NCBI GenBank assembly: GCA_965368405.1
Contig: CBDUMS010000029.1
Coordinates: 1 to 35,641, forward strand
Direction of reading: 5' to 3'
Source of the DNA: S012-113 sp965368405
GTDB lineage: Bacteria > Bacteroidota > Bacteroidia > Cytophagales > Cyclobacteriaceae
DNA length: 35,641 nucleotides
Below the pieces are notes generated by a model. That model searched no databases. It saw only the letters and a list, made by a program, of their open reading frames with translations, and had not been told where the DNA came from. How positions within the stretch are numbered: position 1 is the stretch's first letter; each line of letters starts with the position of its first letter. Below, in pieces: positions 16,501 to 24,178 of the stretch. The position numbers and the translations under genes are program-made.

Positions 16501-16949
16501 ATCTCCGCGATATGGACGACCTCAAGCAGTCTGTTCAGAATGCCGTTTATGAGCAAAAAGACCCTTTATTAATTTACAAGTTCGAAGGGTTTGAGTTATT
16601 TAAACGATTTATTGCCAAGCTTAATGAAGAAACTATAACCTTCTTAACGAAAGCCGAGATACCTGTTCAAGAACCTGATGAGGTACATGAGGCCAGATCG
16701 CAACGAAGACAAAAGGTACGGGAGCAGAAAGATGAGTCTAGATCTGCGTTAGAAGGTGGCGGCGATCAACCGTTAATGCCAAACCGTCCTCCTGTAGAAA
16801 AGACCGCGCCAATTAAATCTCAAAAAATAATGGGAAGAAATGAGCGCGTATCGGTACAGTACACTAATGGTTCGGTGAAAAAAGATGTAAAGTTTAAAAC
16901 AATTGAAGAGGATCTCAGAAATGGTGAGTGTGTTCTCTTAGAGTCGTAA
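13587..16949 (+). CDS. secA: Preprotein translocase ATPase SecA (Bacteroidota type)
   Basis: A 1,120-residue SecA motor that pushes unfolded preproteins through SecYEG. Walker A is MATGEGKT (K201) and Walker B is MVDEVDSVLIDEART (D303). The helicase-type C motor is visible as NMAGRGTDIKL and QLRGRAGRQGDVGSS. Walker A sits about 93 residues later than in Escherichia coli because of N-terminal insertions (about 60-108, helical and charged, and about 128-172). The C-terminus keeps GRN (1083-1085) but replaces the zinc-binding CxCx8CH tail with a basic and acidic segment ending LRNGECVLLES. Both traits appear normal for the phylum. A 5' box lies about 35 bases upstream. The lipoprotein gene downstream overlaps by one base. 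Confidence 0.97.
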   Translation: MANIFTKSITKIFGTKSDKDIKAVMPYVDKTNEVFAQLQGISNDDLREKTNALRSEIATRLETIDKELSDLHQQVEEDKTLDIHAKDDIFKQIDALEETRNEELEKVLLDILPDAFAIVKETARRFKENESIEVTANMHDRQYAAEHENVEIDNDKAVWKSTWIAAGGEIKWDMVHYDVQLIGGVVLHKGTIAEMATGEGKTLVSTLPSFLNALSGRGVHLVTVNNYLAIRDSEWMAPIFEFHGLTVDCIDKHDPHSEERRKAYNADITYGTNNEFGFDYLRDNMSREPEDLVQRKHHFAMVDEVDSVLIDEARTPLIISGPVPKGDEHEFYDLKPRINKLVEEQRKYVGQLLNDAKKLISDGDEREGGLSLFRVYRGLPKYKPLIKFLSEPGTKQILQKTENFYLQDNQKMMPEADMPLFFTIDEKHNSIDLTEKGIDLITGEGEDPKFFILPDIGEEIANLEKDESLDEKEILKQKDEVIQDYTIKAQRIHSVNQLLKAYTLFEKDTEYIIEDSKIKIVDEQTGRVMDGRRYSDGLHQAIEAKENVKVEDATQTYATITLQNYFRMYHKLSGMTGTAETEAGEFWEIYKLDVVVIPANRPIVRNDAEDKVYKTVREKFNAVVDEINDLTGQGRPVLVGTTSVEISELLSRMLKMKQIPHQVLNAKQHQREAEVVTAAGQSGTVTIATNMAGRGTDIKLSPESRAAGGLAIVGTERHESRRVDRQLRGRAGRQGDVGSSQFFVSLEDNLMRLFMPERIAKLMDRLGLQEGEVIQHSMITNSIERAQKKVEENNFGIRKRLLEYDDVMNSQREVIYKRRRNALFGDRLELDIMNMLYDISEDIVLNHQGVGDYDGFKLTVLSTLFFDTILNEEDFNNKPAEELGELLYNEALEHYHRKNELIAEKALPILKDIHLTRGATIKNVLVPFTDGVKQIGVTASLEQCIETNGKALITSMEKIITLAIIDEQWKEHLRDMDDLKQSVQNAVYEQKDPLLIYKFEGFELFKRFIAKLNEETITFLTKAEIPVQEPDEVHEARSQRRQKVREQKDESRSALEGGGDQPLMPNRPPVEKTAPIKSQKIMGRNERVSVQYTNGSVKKDVKFKTIEEDLRNGECVLLES

Positions 16950-17461
16950 TGCATAAAATATTTATTATAGCAACCTTTTTATCGGGTCTTTTAATCTGGA
17001 GTTGTGCGACTAATATTCCGGGTAAGACCTCATCGAAGGGTAATGAGTCTTACTCTGAAGACTTGAGTAGCTATCGCGCGAAACCATCGGAGTACAATGA
17101 AAAAGTTGAATCAAACGAAACTGTTCTTATTGAACCTGACTCCACCTCCTATCCGGTTTCAGAACGACTGAATACAGTATTAGATACGGCAGCAGCTTAC
17201 TCTAGAAAGACGATAAACTATATCGATGGCTTTACTATTCAAGTTTACGCCGGCAACGATCGGTCATTAGCCAAGGACTTTCAGATAGATATTATTAGAA
17301 ATTTTCCAGAGTCTGAACCTAAAATGGTGTTTGAACAACCAAATTATAAAGTAAGAGTTGGGAAATACTATACGCGATTGGAAGGTCAACAATTTTTCAC
17401 AGCAGTTAAAACTGTCTACCCACGAGCAATCTTAATTCCGACAAGATTTAAAATTAATTAG
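16949..17461 (+). CDS. SPOR-domain lipoprotein
   Basis: The ATG at 16949 is chosen over an in-frame ATG 21 bases upstream inside secA. It gives a clean lipoprotein signal (MHKIFIIATFLSGLLIWSC, lipid on C19) and a TAATG junction with the secA stop. The 170-residue protein has a low-complexity, Ser- and Glu-rich linker (about 20-90) followed by a SPOR-like domain. That domain includes GFTIQVYAGNDRSLAKDF and YKVRVGKYYTRLEGQQFF, the two halves of the SPOR fold. SPOR domains bind denuded peptidoglycan, often at division sites; binding here is inferred from the fold. It is probably anchored in the outer membrane and co-transcribed with secA. Confidence 0.82.
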   Translation: MHKIFIIATFLSGLLIWSCATNIPGKTSSKGNESYSEDLSSYRAKPSEYNEKVESNETVLIEPDSTSYPVSERLNTVLDTAAAYSRKTINYIDGFTIQVYAGNDRSLAKDFQIDIIRNFPESEPKMVFEQPNYKVRVGKYYTRLEGQQFFTAVKTVYPRAILIPTRFKIN

Positions 17462-17675
17462 CAATAATGATTGATTAAACCACGTTTAGTTTCGTAAACG
17501 GTTGCAATTCAGATATTTAAAGAATATGACTTCATTCTACTAATAATTTAGTTTTGTCAAAGAAATGTAACAAAAATTAAAATAGTTCTTAATAAATTAA
17601 TATTATTGGGAATCGAACATTTTTAGTTTTAAATTCATGCGATCCTTCGTGCAACGAAACTAGACTTGGCTTAAT
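17462..17675 (+). other. AT-rich intergenic region (214 bases) between the SPOR lipoprotein and calcium pump genes
   Basis: No gene is seen here. A hairpin follows the lipoprotein stop: CGTTTA (17483-17488) pairs with TAAACG (17495-17500), flanked by AAC and GTT. It has no T-run, so it is at best a weak terminator. Part of it (TAGTTTCG, 17487-17494, and TTGCA, 17502-17506) is inverted relative to TGCAACGAAACTA at 17650-17662, close to the next start codon. A promoter box is listed separately. Confidence 0.5.
17549..17556 (+). promoter_or_regulatory. Predicted -7 promoter box upstream of the calcium pump gene
   Basis: TAGTTTTG matches TAnnTTTG, with a TG about 20 bases upstream in place of a full TTG. 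It would give a leader of about 110 bases. The region is very AT-rich, so a chance match is possible. Confidence 0.35.
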
Positions 17676-20375
17676 ATGAAGTATAACTATCCAGGACTTT
17701 CTCAGTCGAAAGTTGAAGAATCACGCGAGCAATTTGGCTCAAATGATTTATCAATGATTGTCGGTGAGAGCTTCTTTCAAAAGCTAAAGCAAAATTTCAA
17801 GGACCCGATCATCATTATTCTTAATGTTGCATTGGTCTTGATTCTAGTGCTTTCATTCTTTGGCCAATCTGAATGGTACGAGGCGCTTGCTATTGGCATC
17901 GCTGTTCTCCTAGCTGTTTTTGTATCAACTTTTTCGGAGTTTAAAAATGAAAGCTCTTTTCAGAAACTCCAGGACGAAGCATCCAAAATCTTGGTTAATG
18001 TATTTCGTGATGGTAAGATCACTGAGGTTGTTATCAACGAAATTGTGAAGGGTGATTATGTGTTGCTTCAAAGTGGTGACAAGGTTCCTGCCGATGGTTA
18101 TGTGATTAATGGTGAGCTTAAAGTGAACCAGGCATCACTTACAGGAGAGTCCGACGAAATAACCAAGGTTGCTACCGAAGAAGGTTATCAGCTCGAAAAA
18201 AATGATTTTAGTGATCCGCATTATTTATTTCGCGGCTCAGTAGTAGATGATGGTGAGGCCGTAGCGCTAATCGATACAGTTGGCGATAAATCGTTCTATG
18301 GTCAACTAACCAAAGAGCTTTCGATTGCTACAGATCGACTTTCGCCGCTCTCGCTTAAGCTGGAGAATCTGGCCCGAATGATCAGTATCTTCGGTTATAT
18401 TGGAGCATCGCTGATTGCAGTATCTTTTATGATTAACAAGATACTGATAGAAAACAATTTTGATAGTGCGTTAATCGGCGAATACTTTAATAGTTGGGGT
18501 CCATTCCTACAAGATATCTTAAGCGCTGGTATACTTGCCATAATAATTATTGTGGCGGCAGTGCCAGAAGGACTACCAATGATGATTGCCATCGTTCTTT
18601 CGCTTAATATGCGTAAGATGCTAAGAGAAAAGGTTCTTGTTCGTAAGCTCCTCGGAATTGAAACCGCTGGTAGCCTAGACATACTTTTCTCTGATAAAAC
18701 AGGTACAATAACTACAGGCAAACTCGAACCCCAGTTCATGCTTAATGGCGAACTCGAACAGTATGAGTCGTATGCGGCCTTACCTGAAACGTTAAAGAAA
18801 GTTGTTCAATCGGCGATATTAGGAAATACTTATTGTGTAATTACCCCGGAAGGCGACGCAATTGGTGGAAATATTTCTGAACGCGCGCTCGTTAACTTTA
18901 TTGATCGTCCTGAACGCCAAATCGATGATGAGGATTACGAGGTAGTAGATTCTATACGATTTGACAGTGCAAAAAAATTCTCTGCTACAGAGGTACACGG
19001 CAATAGTTACTACAAGGAGCTTTTTGGTGAGGAACAAATAACATTTGTGAAAGGTGCAGTAGAAATTAACCTTGAGAATTGCACAATGTATGTGAACGAT
19101 CAGGGTGAGTTAAAAGAACTAACAGGAAGCACAGAGCTTTTAAAGACCTCCGATGAATTAGCCGAGAAGGGGGTTCGCCTCATCGCCTTAGCCTATAGCA
19201 AAAAACATGTTCCAGAAGATAAGAGTCTGCCCGAAGAGCTTAATTTAATAGGCGTTGTTGGTATCCGAGATGAAATTAGAGAGGAGTCGTATACGGCGGT
19301 TAAAAATGCAATGAAGTCTGGTATTCAGGTTGTAATGATTACTGGAGACCGAAAAGGCACCGCTGAGGCAATCTCAAGAGAAATAGGCCTTGTGGATAGT
19401 GATGATGATCTAATACTCACCTCTGCCGAGCTTAATAACTATTCTGATGAGGAATTAAAGGAAATGCTTCCTCATCTAAAAATTGTAGCACGAGCCCTCC
19501 CTACAGATAAAAGTAGGCTAGTGCGTATTGCAAAAGACGAAGGTAGAGTGGTGGGTATGACTGGCGATGGCGTGAACGACTCTGCAGCCTTAAAGCATGC
19601 TGATGTTGGTTTTGCTATGGGAAGCGGCTCAGAGGTGGCCAAAGAGGCCGGAGACATTGTGATATTAGATGATAACTTTTCGTCGATCACAAATGCTGTT
19701 CGCTATGGACGGACTATCTTCAAATCAATTAGAAAGTTTATTATCTTCCAGCTTACAGTGAATTTGGCTGCAGTATCTACTGTGTTCCTGGGCCCAATGT
19801 TTGGTATAGAGTTTCCATTAACAATTATTCAGTTACTCTGGATTAATATTATCATGGATACGCTGGCCGCGATCGCTTTTGGTGGAGAACCTGCGTTAGA
19901 GCGTGTAATGAAAGAAACACCTGTAAAACGAGAGGCCAATATTGTATCCGATTATATGGCCTCCTCTATTCTTACAGGAGGGCTCTATATCATGGTTGTT
20001 TCTATAATCTTTTTAGCATACGACCCTATTAAAGAGCTTTTTTACCGCGATGGTATGTTCAATGAAGAAGTGTTCTTATCGGCCTTCTTCAACGTTTTCA
20101 TTTTCTTGATTGTTGTAAATAGCTTCAACGCAAGAACTGAAAAGCTTAATCTTTTCGATAACATCTCCAAGAACAATATGTTCTTGCGAATCATAGGGCT
20201 CATTATCCTATTGCAGGTAGTATTTACTTATGTTGGGGAAACCGTCCTTAGAACAACAGGACTACTGCCTATGGAGTGGCTATATGTGGCTATGTTCGCG
20301 CTGTCTATTATTCCGGTAGATATTATTCGGAAGCTTATCTTACGATCTGGCGGCCGCGAGGTAGTGGGGGTATAA
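17676..20375 (+). CDS. PMCA-type P-type calcium-translocating ATPase
   Basis: An 899-residue P2-type ATPase in the inner membrane. The phosphorylated aspartate is D340 in FSDKTGTITTGK (the family usually reads DKTGTLT). The actuator TGES is at 156-159, and the hinge is TGDGVNDSAALKHADVGFAMG. The ion site points to calcium: helix 4 has VAAVPEGLPM (E298), and helix 6 has WINIIMD with N724 and D728, the pattern of plasma-membrane calcium pumps. It would export calcium from the cytoplasm using ATP; manganese or another divalent ion is possible. A long N-terminal autoinhibitory domain is absent. It is monocistronic by layout and ends 10 bases before the convergent methyltransferase gene. Confidence 0.9.
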   Translation: MKYNYPGLSQSKVEESREQFGSNDLSMIVGESFFQKLKQNFKDPIIIILNVALVLILVLSFFGQSEWYEALAIGIAVLLAVFVSTFSEFKNESSFQKLQDEASKILVNVFRDGKITEVVINEIVKGDYVLLQSGDKVPADGYVINGELKVNQASLTGESDEITKVATEEGYQLEKNDFSDPHYLFRGSVVDDGEAVALIDTVGDKSFYGQLTKELSIATDRLSPLSLKLENLARMISIFGYIGASLIAVSFMINKILIENNFDSALIGEYFNSWGPFLQDILSAGILAIIIIVAAVPEGLPMMIAIVLSLNMRKMLREKVLVRKLLGIETAGSLDILFSDKTGTITTGKLEPQFMLNGELEQYESYAALPETLKKVVQSAILGNTYCVITPEGDAIGGNISERALVNFIDRPERQIDDEDYEVVDSIRFDSAKKFSATEVHGNSYYKELFGEEQITFVKGAVEINLENCTMYVNDQGELKELTGSTELLKTSDELAEKGVRLIALAYSKKHVPEDKSLPEELNLIGVVGIRDEIREESYTAVKNAMKSGIQVVMITGDRKGTAEAISREIGLVDSDDDLILTSAELNNYSDEELKEMLPHLKIVARALPTDKSRLVRIAKDEGRVVGMTGDGVNDSAALKHADVGFAMGSGSEVAKEAGDIVILDDNFSSITNAVRYGRTIFKSIRKFIIFQLTVNLAAVSTVFLGPMFGIEFPLTIIQLLWINIIMDTLAAIAFGGEPALERVMKETPVKREANIVSDYMASSILTGGLYIMVVSIIFLAYDPIKELFYRDGMFNEEVFLSAFFNVFIFLIVVNSFNARTEKLNLFDNISKNNMFLRIIGLIILLQVVFTYVGETVLRTTGLLPMEWLYVAMFALSIIPVDIIRKLILRSGGREVVGV

Positions 20376-20385
20376 GGTTTTTATT

Positions 20386-21180
20386 CTAATCTGATTTTTT
20401 GGCAACCAAAGCATAGACCATGGGTAATTTATTGCCCATTTTCTCAATCCTATATTTCCCTTGACTTATTTCCTTCATGCCTCTAAAGCAATTATAAGGC
20501 GAATAATCGTACTCCCTAAAAGAGGTTATTGTTAGCTGCTGGTTAATTAGACCCATCATTACCTCTTCTAAGCCATGATTCCACATTACATAGTCTAACG
20601 ATATCTCTGCGTTCATCTCGGCATAGGTGCCTTCTAAAGTTTCTGAAATGGGTCCATCGTTGAAGTAGTTGTATTTTACTTCTTCAAAATCGTCATCAAA
20701 CATCCAAACAACCGGATGAAACTCTACGAACACAAATTTTCCGCCAGGGTTTAGAAATCGATTAATTACTTCACTCCATTTATTTATATCCGGTAGCCAG
20801 CCTATGGTTCCATAACTGGTAAAAACAATATCAAACTTCTGATTAAGGTGGTTCGGCAGATCATAAAGATCACAACATATGAAATCGACCTCCAGAGCTG
20901 TTGTCTGTGCCATTTCTTTAGCTGCAGCAATAGCCTCTTCTGAGAAATCCACTCCCGTTACCTTAGCTCCGCTTCTCGCTAAAGAAATTGTGTCCTGCCC
21001 AAAATGACATTGTAGATGCAAAATTGATTTTCCCTTAATATCGCCTAGTAAATCAAGTTCAATATCGTTAAGGCTCGATCTCCCTTTAAGGAATGATTCA
21101 TTATCATAAAACTCCGATTCAAGGTGAATGGCTACCTTGTTATTCCATGAGTGGCGATTAATCTTGATGTAGTTTTCCAC
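20386..21180 (-). CDS. Class I SAM-dependent methyltransferase, substrate unknown
   Basis: A 264-residue soluble protein with a Rossmann methyltransferase core. Motif I reads LHLQCHFGQDTISLARSGAKV, a variant seen in one bacterial subgroup in place of the usual GxGxG. It is followed by VTGVDFSEEAIAAAKEMA (acidic loop binding the SAM ribose) and FDIVFTSYGTIGWLPDINKW (motif IV/V region). The N-terminal segment YIKINRHSWNNKVAIHLES is also characteristic of that subgroup. The methyl acceptor cannot be told. It is convergent with the calcium pump gene and divergent from crtI. A carotenoid-modifying role is possible only by proximity and is not supported by sequence. Confidence 0.85.
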   Translation of the reverse strand: MENYIKINRHSWNNKVAIHLESEFYDNESFLKGRSSLNDIELDLLGDIKGKSILHLQCHFGQDTISLARSGAKVTGVDFSEEAIAAAKEMAQTTALEVDFICCDLYDLPNHLNQKFDIVFTSYGTIGWLPDINKWSEVINRFLNPGGKFVFVEFHPVVWMFDDDFEEVKYNYFNDGPISETLEGTYAEMNAEISLDYVMWNHGLEEVMMGLINQQLTITSFREYDYSPYNCFRGMKEISQGKYRIEKMGNKLPMVYALVAKKSD

Positions 21181-21356
21181 ATTAATAAATTTTTTTGCCT
21201 AGTTTGGCGATTCATCAAAGAACCGTCGTTTCTAAACTAAAGAAAAAAATGGCGAAAATAGGTTCGACGTTGGAACATTAGAAAAAATATAATTAAGGCT
21301 AGGAACTAATATAGCAGCATTCTTGTTTAACTTTTTGAACCTTTTTCTTTAACACA
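21181..21356. promoter_or_regulatory. Divergent regulatory gap between the methyltransferase gene and crtI
   Basis: The 176 bases hold no gene. Neither strand has an exact TAnnTTTG box; the nearest on the plus side is TAACTTTTTG, two bases too long. The 5-mer GAACC occurs three times on either strand: plus at 21220-21224 and 21337-21341, minus at 21261-21265. GGAAC occurs at 21272-21276 and 21302-21306. These could be half-sites for a regulator of carotenoid synthesis. Confidence 0.3.
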
Positions 21357-22817
21357 ATGAATAAATCTATTTCTATAATCGGGTCCGGTTTTTCCTCTTT
21401 GTCTGCGGCATGTTATATGGCAAAGGCAGGATACGATGTTTCCGTTTATGAAAAGAATGACCAACTTGGCGGCAGGGCTCGTCAGTGGGTTCACGAAGGG
21501 TTCAAATTCGATATGGGACCCAGTTGGTATTGGATGCCCGATGTATTCGAACGTTTCTTTAACGATTTCGGAAAAGAAGTTAGCGATTATTTCAAACTCG
21601 AAAAACTAGCTCCGGGGTATAGAGTGTATTTTGGCAAAGATGATCTTATCGATATCGATGATGCCGCTGATCGCATTGTAGAAAAATTTGAAGCCATTGA
21701 GCCCGGCGCAGGTAAAGAGCTGCAAATATTCCTGAGTAAAGCAAAAAAGAATTACGACATAGCTATTAAGAACCTGGTTTACAAGCCCGGTTTAAGCCCG
21801 CTTGAGTTGGTAACGAAACAAACGGTATTCGAACTCAAGCAGTTTTACCTTACAATTCGTGATTACGTCGATAAACATTTTAAAGACCCCCGCTTAAAGC
21901 AGTTATTAGAATTCCCGGTACTCTTCCTTGGCGCAAAACCATCGGATACCCCACTCTTCTACAGTTTTATGAACCATGCCGATTTTGGTTTAGGAACATG
22001 GTATCCAGAAGGTGGAATGAAAAGTGTAATCGATGGAATGGTGAACCTTGCCAAAGAGCTGGGAGTTAATTTTCATACGAACGCGAATGTTAGCGCAATA
22101 AATGTAAATGGCAATAAAAAAGCTGAGAGTTTAACCATAAACGATAAAGAAGTTCCTCTTAACATGGTTATTTCCGGTGCAGACTACAATCATACTGAAA
22201 GCCTACTACCAGAGCATAGTAAAGGGTATTCACCGAAATACTGGTCGAAACGGGTAATGGCACCGTCATCGCTTCTGTTTTACGTTGGCTTTTCGAAGAA
22301 GCTTAAAAATGTGTTACATCATACCTTGTTTTTTGATGCTGCCTTCGACGATCATGCTGTAGAAATTTATGATAAGCCAGCCTGGCCATCAAATCCATTG
22401 TTTTATGCAAGTTTTTCGAGTAAAACAGATCCAACAGTAGCCCCCAAAGGAAAAGAAGCTGCCGTTTTTCTCATACCGCTTGCCGTAGACCTGGAAGACA
22501 CGGAAGACCTTCGCGAAAAATATTTTGACATCATACTTAAACGTCTGGAAGATTTAACCGGACAAGACCTCGCAGAACATGTACTCTTTAAAAGATCGTA
22601 CTGCGTTCAAGATTTTAAAGATGATTATAATTCCTTTAGAGGAAATGCCTATGGAATGGCGAACACGCTTTTTCAAACAGCTTTTTTAAGACCTAAACTA
22701 AAAAGCAAGAAAGTTAAAAACCTATATTTTACCGGTCAGCTCACTGTTCCAGGACCAGGCGTTCCGCCTGCCCTAATCTCAGGCAAATTAGTATCTGACC
22801 TAATAACCCAAAATTGA
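21357..22817 (+). CDS. crtI: Phytoene desaturase (CrtI family)
   Basis: A 486-residue FAD-dependent desaturase. The dinucleotide fold is at the N-terminus: SIIGSGFSSLSAACYMAKAG, then VYEKNDQLGGRARQW, where the third Gly of GxGxxG is Ser, as I recall for CrtI of this phylum. GPSWYWMPDVFERFF and the C-terminal FTGQLTVPGPGVPPALISGK are strong family signatures. It introduces double bonds into phytoene to give lycopene or a related red carotenoid at the membrane. The number of steps cannot be read. It leads a plus-strand operon (crtI-crtB-unknown-idi) whose genes overlap or abut. No cyclase (crtY), ketolase or hydroxylase gene is in the window. Confidence 0.95.
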   Translation: MNKSISIIGSGFSSLSAACYMAKAGYDVSVYEKNDQLGGRARQWVHEGFKFDMGPSWYWMPDVFERFFNDFGKEVSDYFKLEKLAPGYRVYFGKDDLIDIDDAADRIVEKFEAIEPGAGKELQIFLSKAKKNYDIAIKNLVYKPGLSPLELVTKQTVFELKQFYLTIRDYVDKHFKDPRLKQLLEFPVLFLGAKPSDTPLFYSFMNHADFGLGTWYPEGGMKSVIDGMVNLAKELGVNFHTNANVSAINVNGNKKAESLTINDKEVPLNMVISGADYNHTESLLPEHSKGYSPKYWSKRVMAPSSLLFYVGFSKKLKNVLHHTLFFDAAFDDHAVEIYDKPAWPSNPLFYASFSSKTDPTVAPKGKEAAVFLIPLAVDLEDTEDLREKYFDIILKRLEDLTGQDLAEHVLFKRSYCVQDFKDDYNSFRGNAYGMANTLFQTAFLRPKLKSKKVKNLYFTGQLTVPGPGVPPALISGKLVSDLITQN

Positions 22818-23656
22818 TGAAAGTTCTATTCGATAAGATATCGACCGATTGCAGTAAAAATGTAACAAAAACTTACAGCACATCATTTTCATTGGCAGTA
22901 AGGATGTTGTCGCCAAATATTCAAGGAGATATACATTCCGTTTATGGGTTTGTAAGACTTGCAGATGAAATCGTAGATACTTTTCATGAGTACGATAAAC
23001 GAGTGCTCCTCAACGAACTCGATGTAGAGTTAAGAAATGCTATCGACCGTAAAATTAGCCTTAATCCCATTCTGAATTCGTTTCAACAAGTTGTACATCA
23101 ATACAATATTGATTTTGAATTAGTTGAAGCGTTTATGTACAGTATGCGAGCCGATTTGGATAAGGCAGAATACGACACCATTGAAGAATACGAAAAGTAC
23201 ATTTATGGTTCGGCAGATGTAGTCGGCTTAATGTGCCTAAAAATCTTTGTAAATGGCGATCAGGCCGAGTACGACCGGTTAAGAGAGCCCGCCATGAAAT
23301 TAGGAAGTGCTTTTCAAAAAGTTAACTTTCTCCGAGATTTAAAGGATGACTCTGAACTCTTGAATCGATCGTATTTCCCGCATATATCAGGTGAAACCCT
23401 CGATGCCGATGCGAAGACTGAAATCATAGAAGAAATTAAAAAAGATTTTGATGAAGCCTATATTGGCATTCAGCAATTGCCAATGGAGGCGAAATTTGGT
23501 GTTTATACTGCTTACATCTATTACAGAAAGTTACTCACGAAGCTTAGCAAAGCGAAAGTAGAAGAACTTACATCAAATAGAATACGCATTAGCAACCCTA
23601 TTAAGATCATGCTTCTCGCCCGTTCATTCTTGAATTACAAGTTGAATTTAATCTAA
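22817..23656 (+). CDS. crtB: Phytoene synthase (CrtB family)
   Basis: The ATG at 22817 overlaps the crtI stop by one base (TGATG) and gives 279 residues. A TTG one codon upstream is also in frame but is less likely. Both aspartate-rich motifs for magnesium-diphosphate binding are present: DEIVD (50-54) in YGFVRLADEIVD and D174-D178 in VNFLRDLKDD, with the typical NRSYFP shortly after. It joins two geranylgeranyl diphosphates head to head into phytoene. That places it just before CrtI in the pathway, matching the gene order. A squalene-synthase-type activity is the main alternative, but adjacency to crtI argues for phytoene. The C-terminal helix region (ISNPIKIMLLARSFLNYKL) is complete. Confidence 0.94.
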   Translation: MKVLFDKISTDCSKNVTKTYSTSFSLAVRMLSPNIQGDIHSVYGFVRLADEIVDTFHEYDKRVLLNELDVELRNAIDRKISLNPILNSFQQVVHQYNIDFELVEAFMYSMRADLDKAEYDTIEEYEKYIYGSADVVGLMCLKIFVNGDQAEYDRLREPAMKLGSAFQKVNFLRDLKDDSELLNRSYFPHISGETLDADAKTEIIEEIKKDFDEAYIGIQQLPMEAKFGVYTAYIYYRKLLTKLSKAKVEELTSNRIRISNPIKIMLLARSFLNYKLNLI

Positions 23657-24177
23657 TGCGCTTGAGACTCTTTCTCTGTATCTCCTTTTTAGCATGGTTT
23701 GCTTTAAATAGCTATGCTCAAGATAATCTTGAACTGGTACGTTTAAAATTTCATGCCGTTCAGGATGAACAGGATCTACAAGAAGTTATAAACTTATCTT
23801 CTAAAGCTGAAGCTCAAACTGCAGAGGGAAATATTTTGCAAGCTTATCATGCCGCAAGTATTGCTCGGCAAGCGAACTATACGATGTTCCCACATAAAAA
23901 GATTCAGTATTTTAACAAGGGTAAGAATTTATTGGAGTCCACTATCGAAGATATTCCTAATCTAGAAAGTGTCTATCTGCGCTTGGTACTTCAACTAAAA
24001 ACGCCAAAATTACTTAACTATTATCAGGATATAAATAACGATGTTCAGTTCGTTGTAGAAAACTTAGCGAGTTCAAACTTAACTCTTGTATCTAAAAGAT
24101 TAATTAAAGCAACACTATTGAATTCTACTGACGATCTTGACCTAATTCGGTCTTTCAATAACATAAAATTCTATTAG
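23656..24177 (+). CDS. Exported helical protein of unknown function in the carotenoid operon
   Basis: I do not recognise this 173-residue protein. Residues 1-21 are a signal peptide (MRLRLFLCISFLAWFALNSYAQ), so it leaves the cytoplasm. The mature part is nearly all predicted helix, with a TPR-like look: EVINLSSKAEAQTAEGNIL and QAYHAASIARQANY, then YFNKGKNLLE. There is no catalytic motif, lipobox or second membrane segment. It begins in the crtB stop codon (one-base overlap) and ends one base before idi, so it is made with the carotenoid enzymes. A role as a pigment-linked envelope factor is only a guess from position. Confidence 0.72.
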   Translation: MRLRLFLCISFLAWFALNSYAQDNLELVRLKFHAVQDEQDLQEVINLSSKAEAQTAEGNILQAYHAASIARQANYTMFPHKKIQYFNKGKNLLESTIEDIPNLESVYLRLVLQLKTPKLLNYYQDINNDVQFVVENLASSNLTLVSKRLIKATLLNSTDDLDLIRSFNNIKFY

Positions 24178-24178
24178 A

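Noticed and set aside
16928..16948. Alternative upstream ATG for the SPOR lipoprotein
   Set aside because: It adds seven residues before the signal peptide and lies inside secA; the ATG at 16949 fits the TAATG junction.
21325..21341. TAACTTTTTG as a crtI -7 box
   Set aside because: The spacing between TA and TTTG is two bases too long for TAnnTTTG, and no TTG sits at the proper distance.
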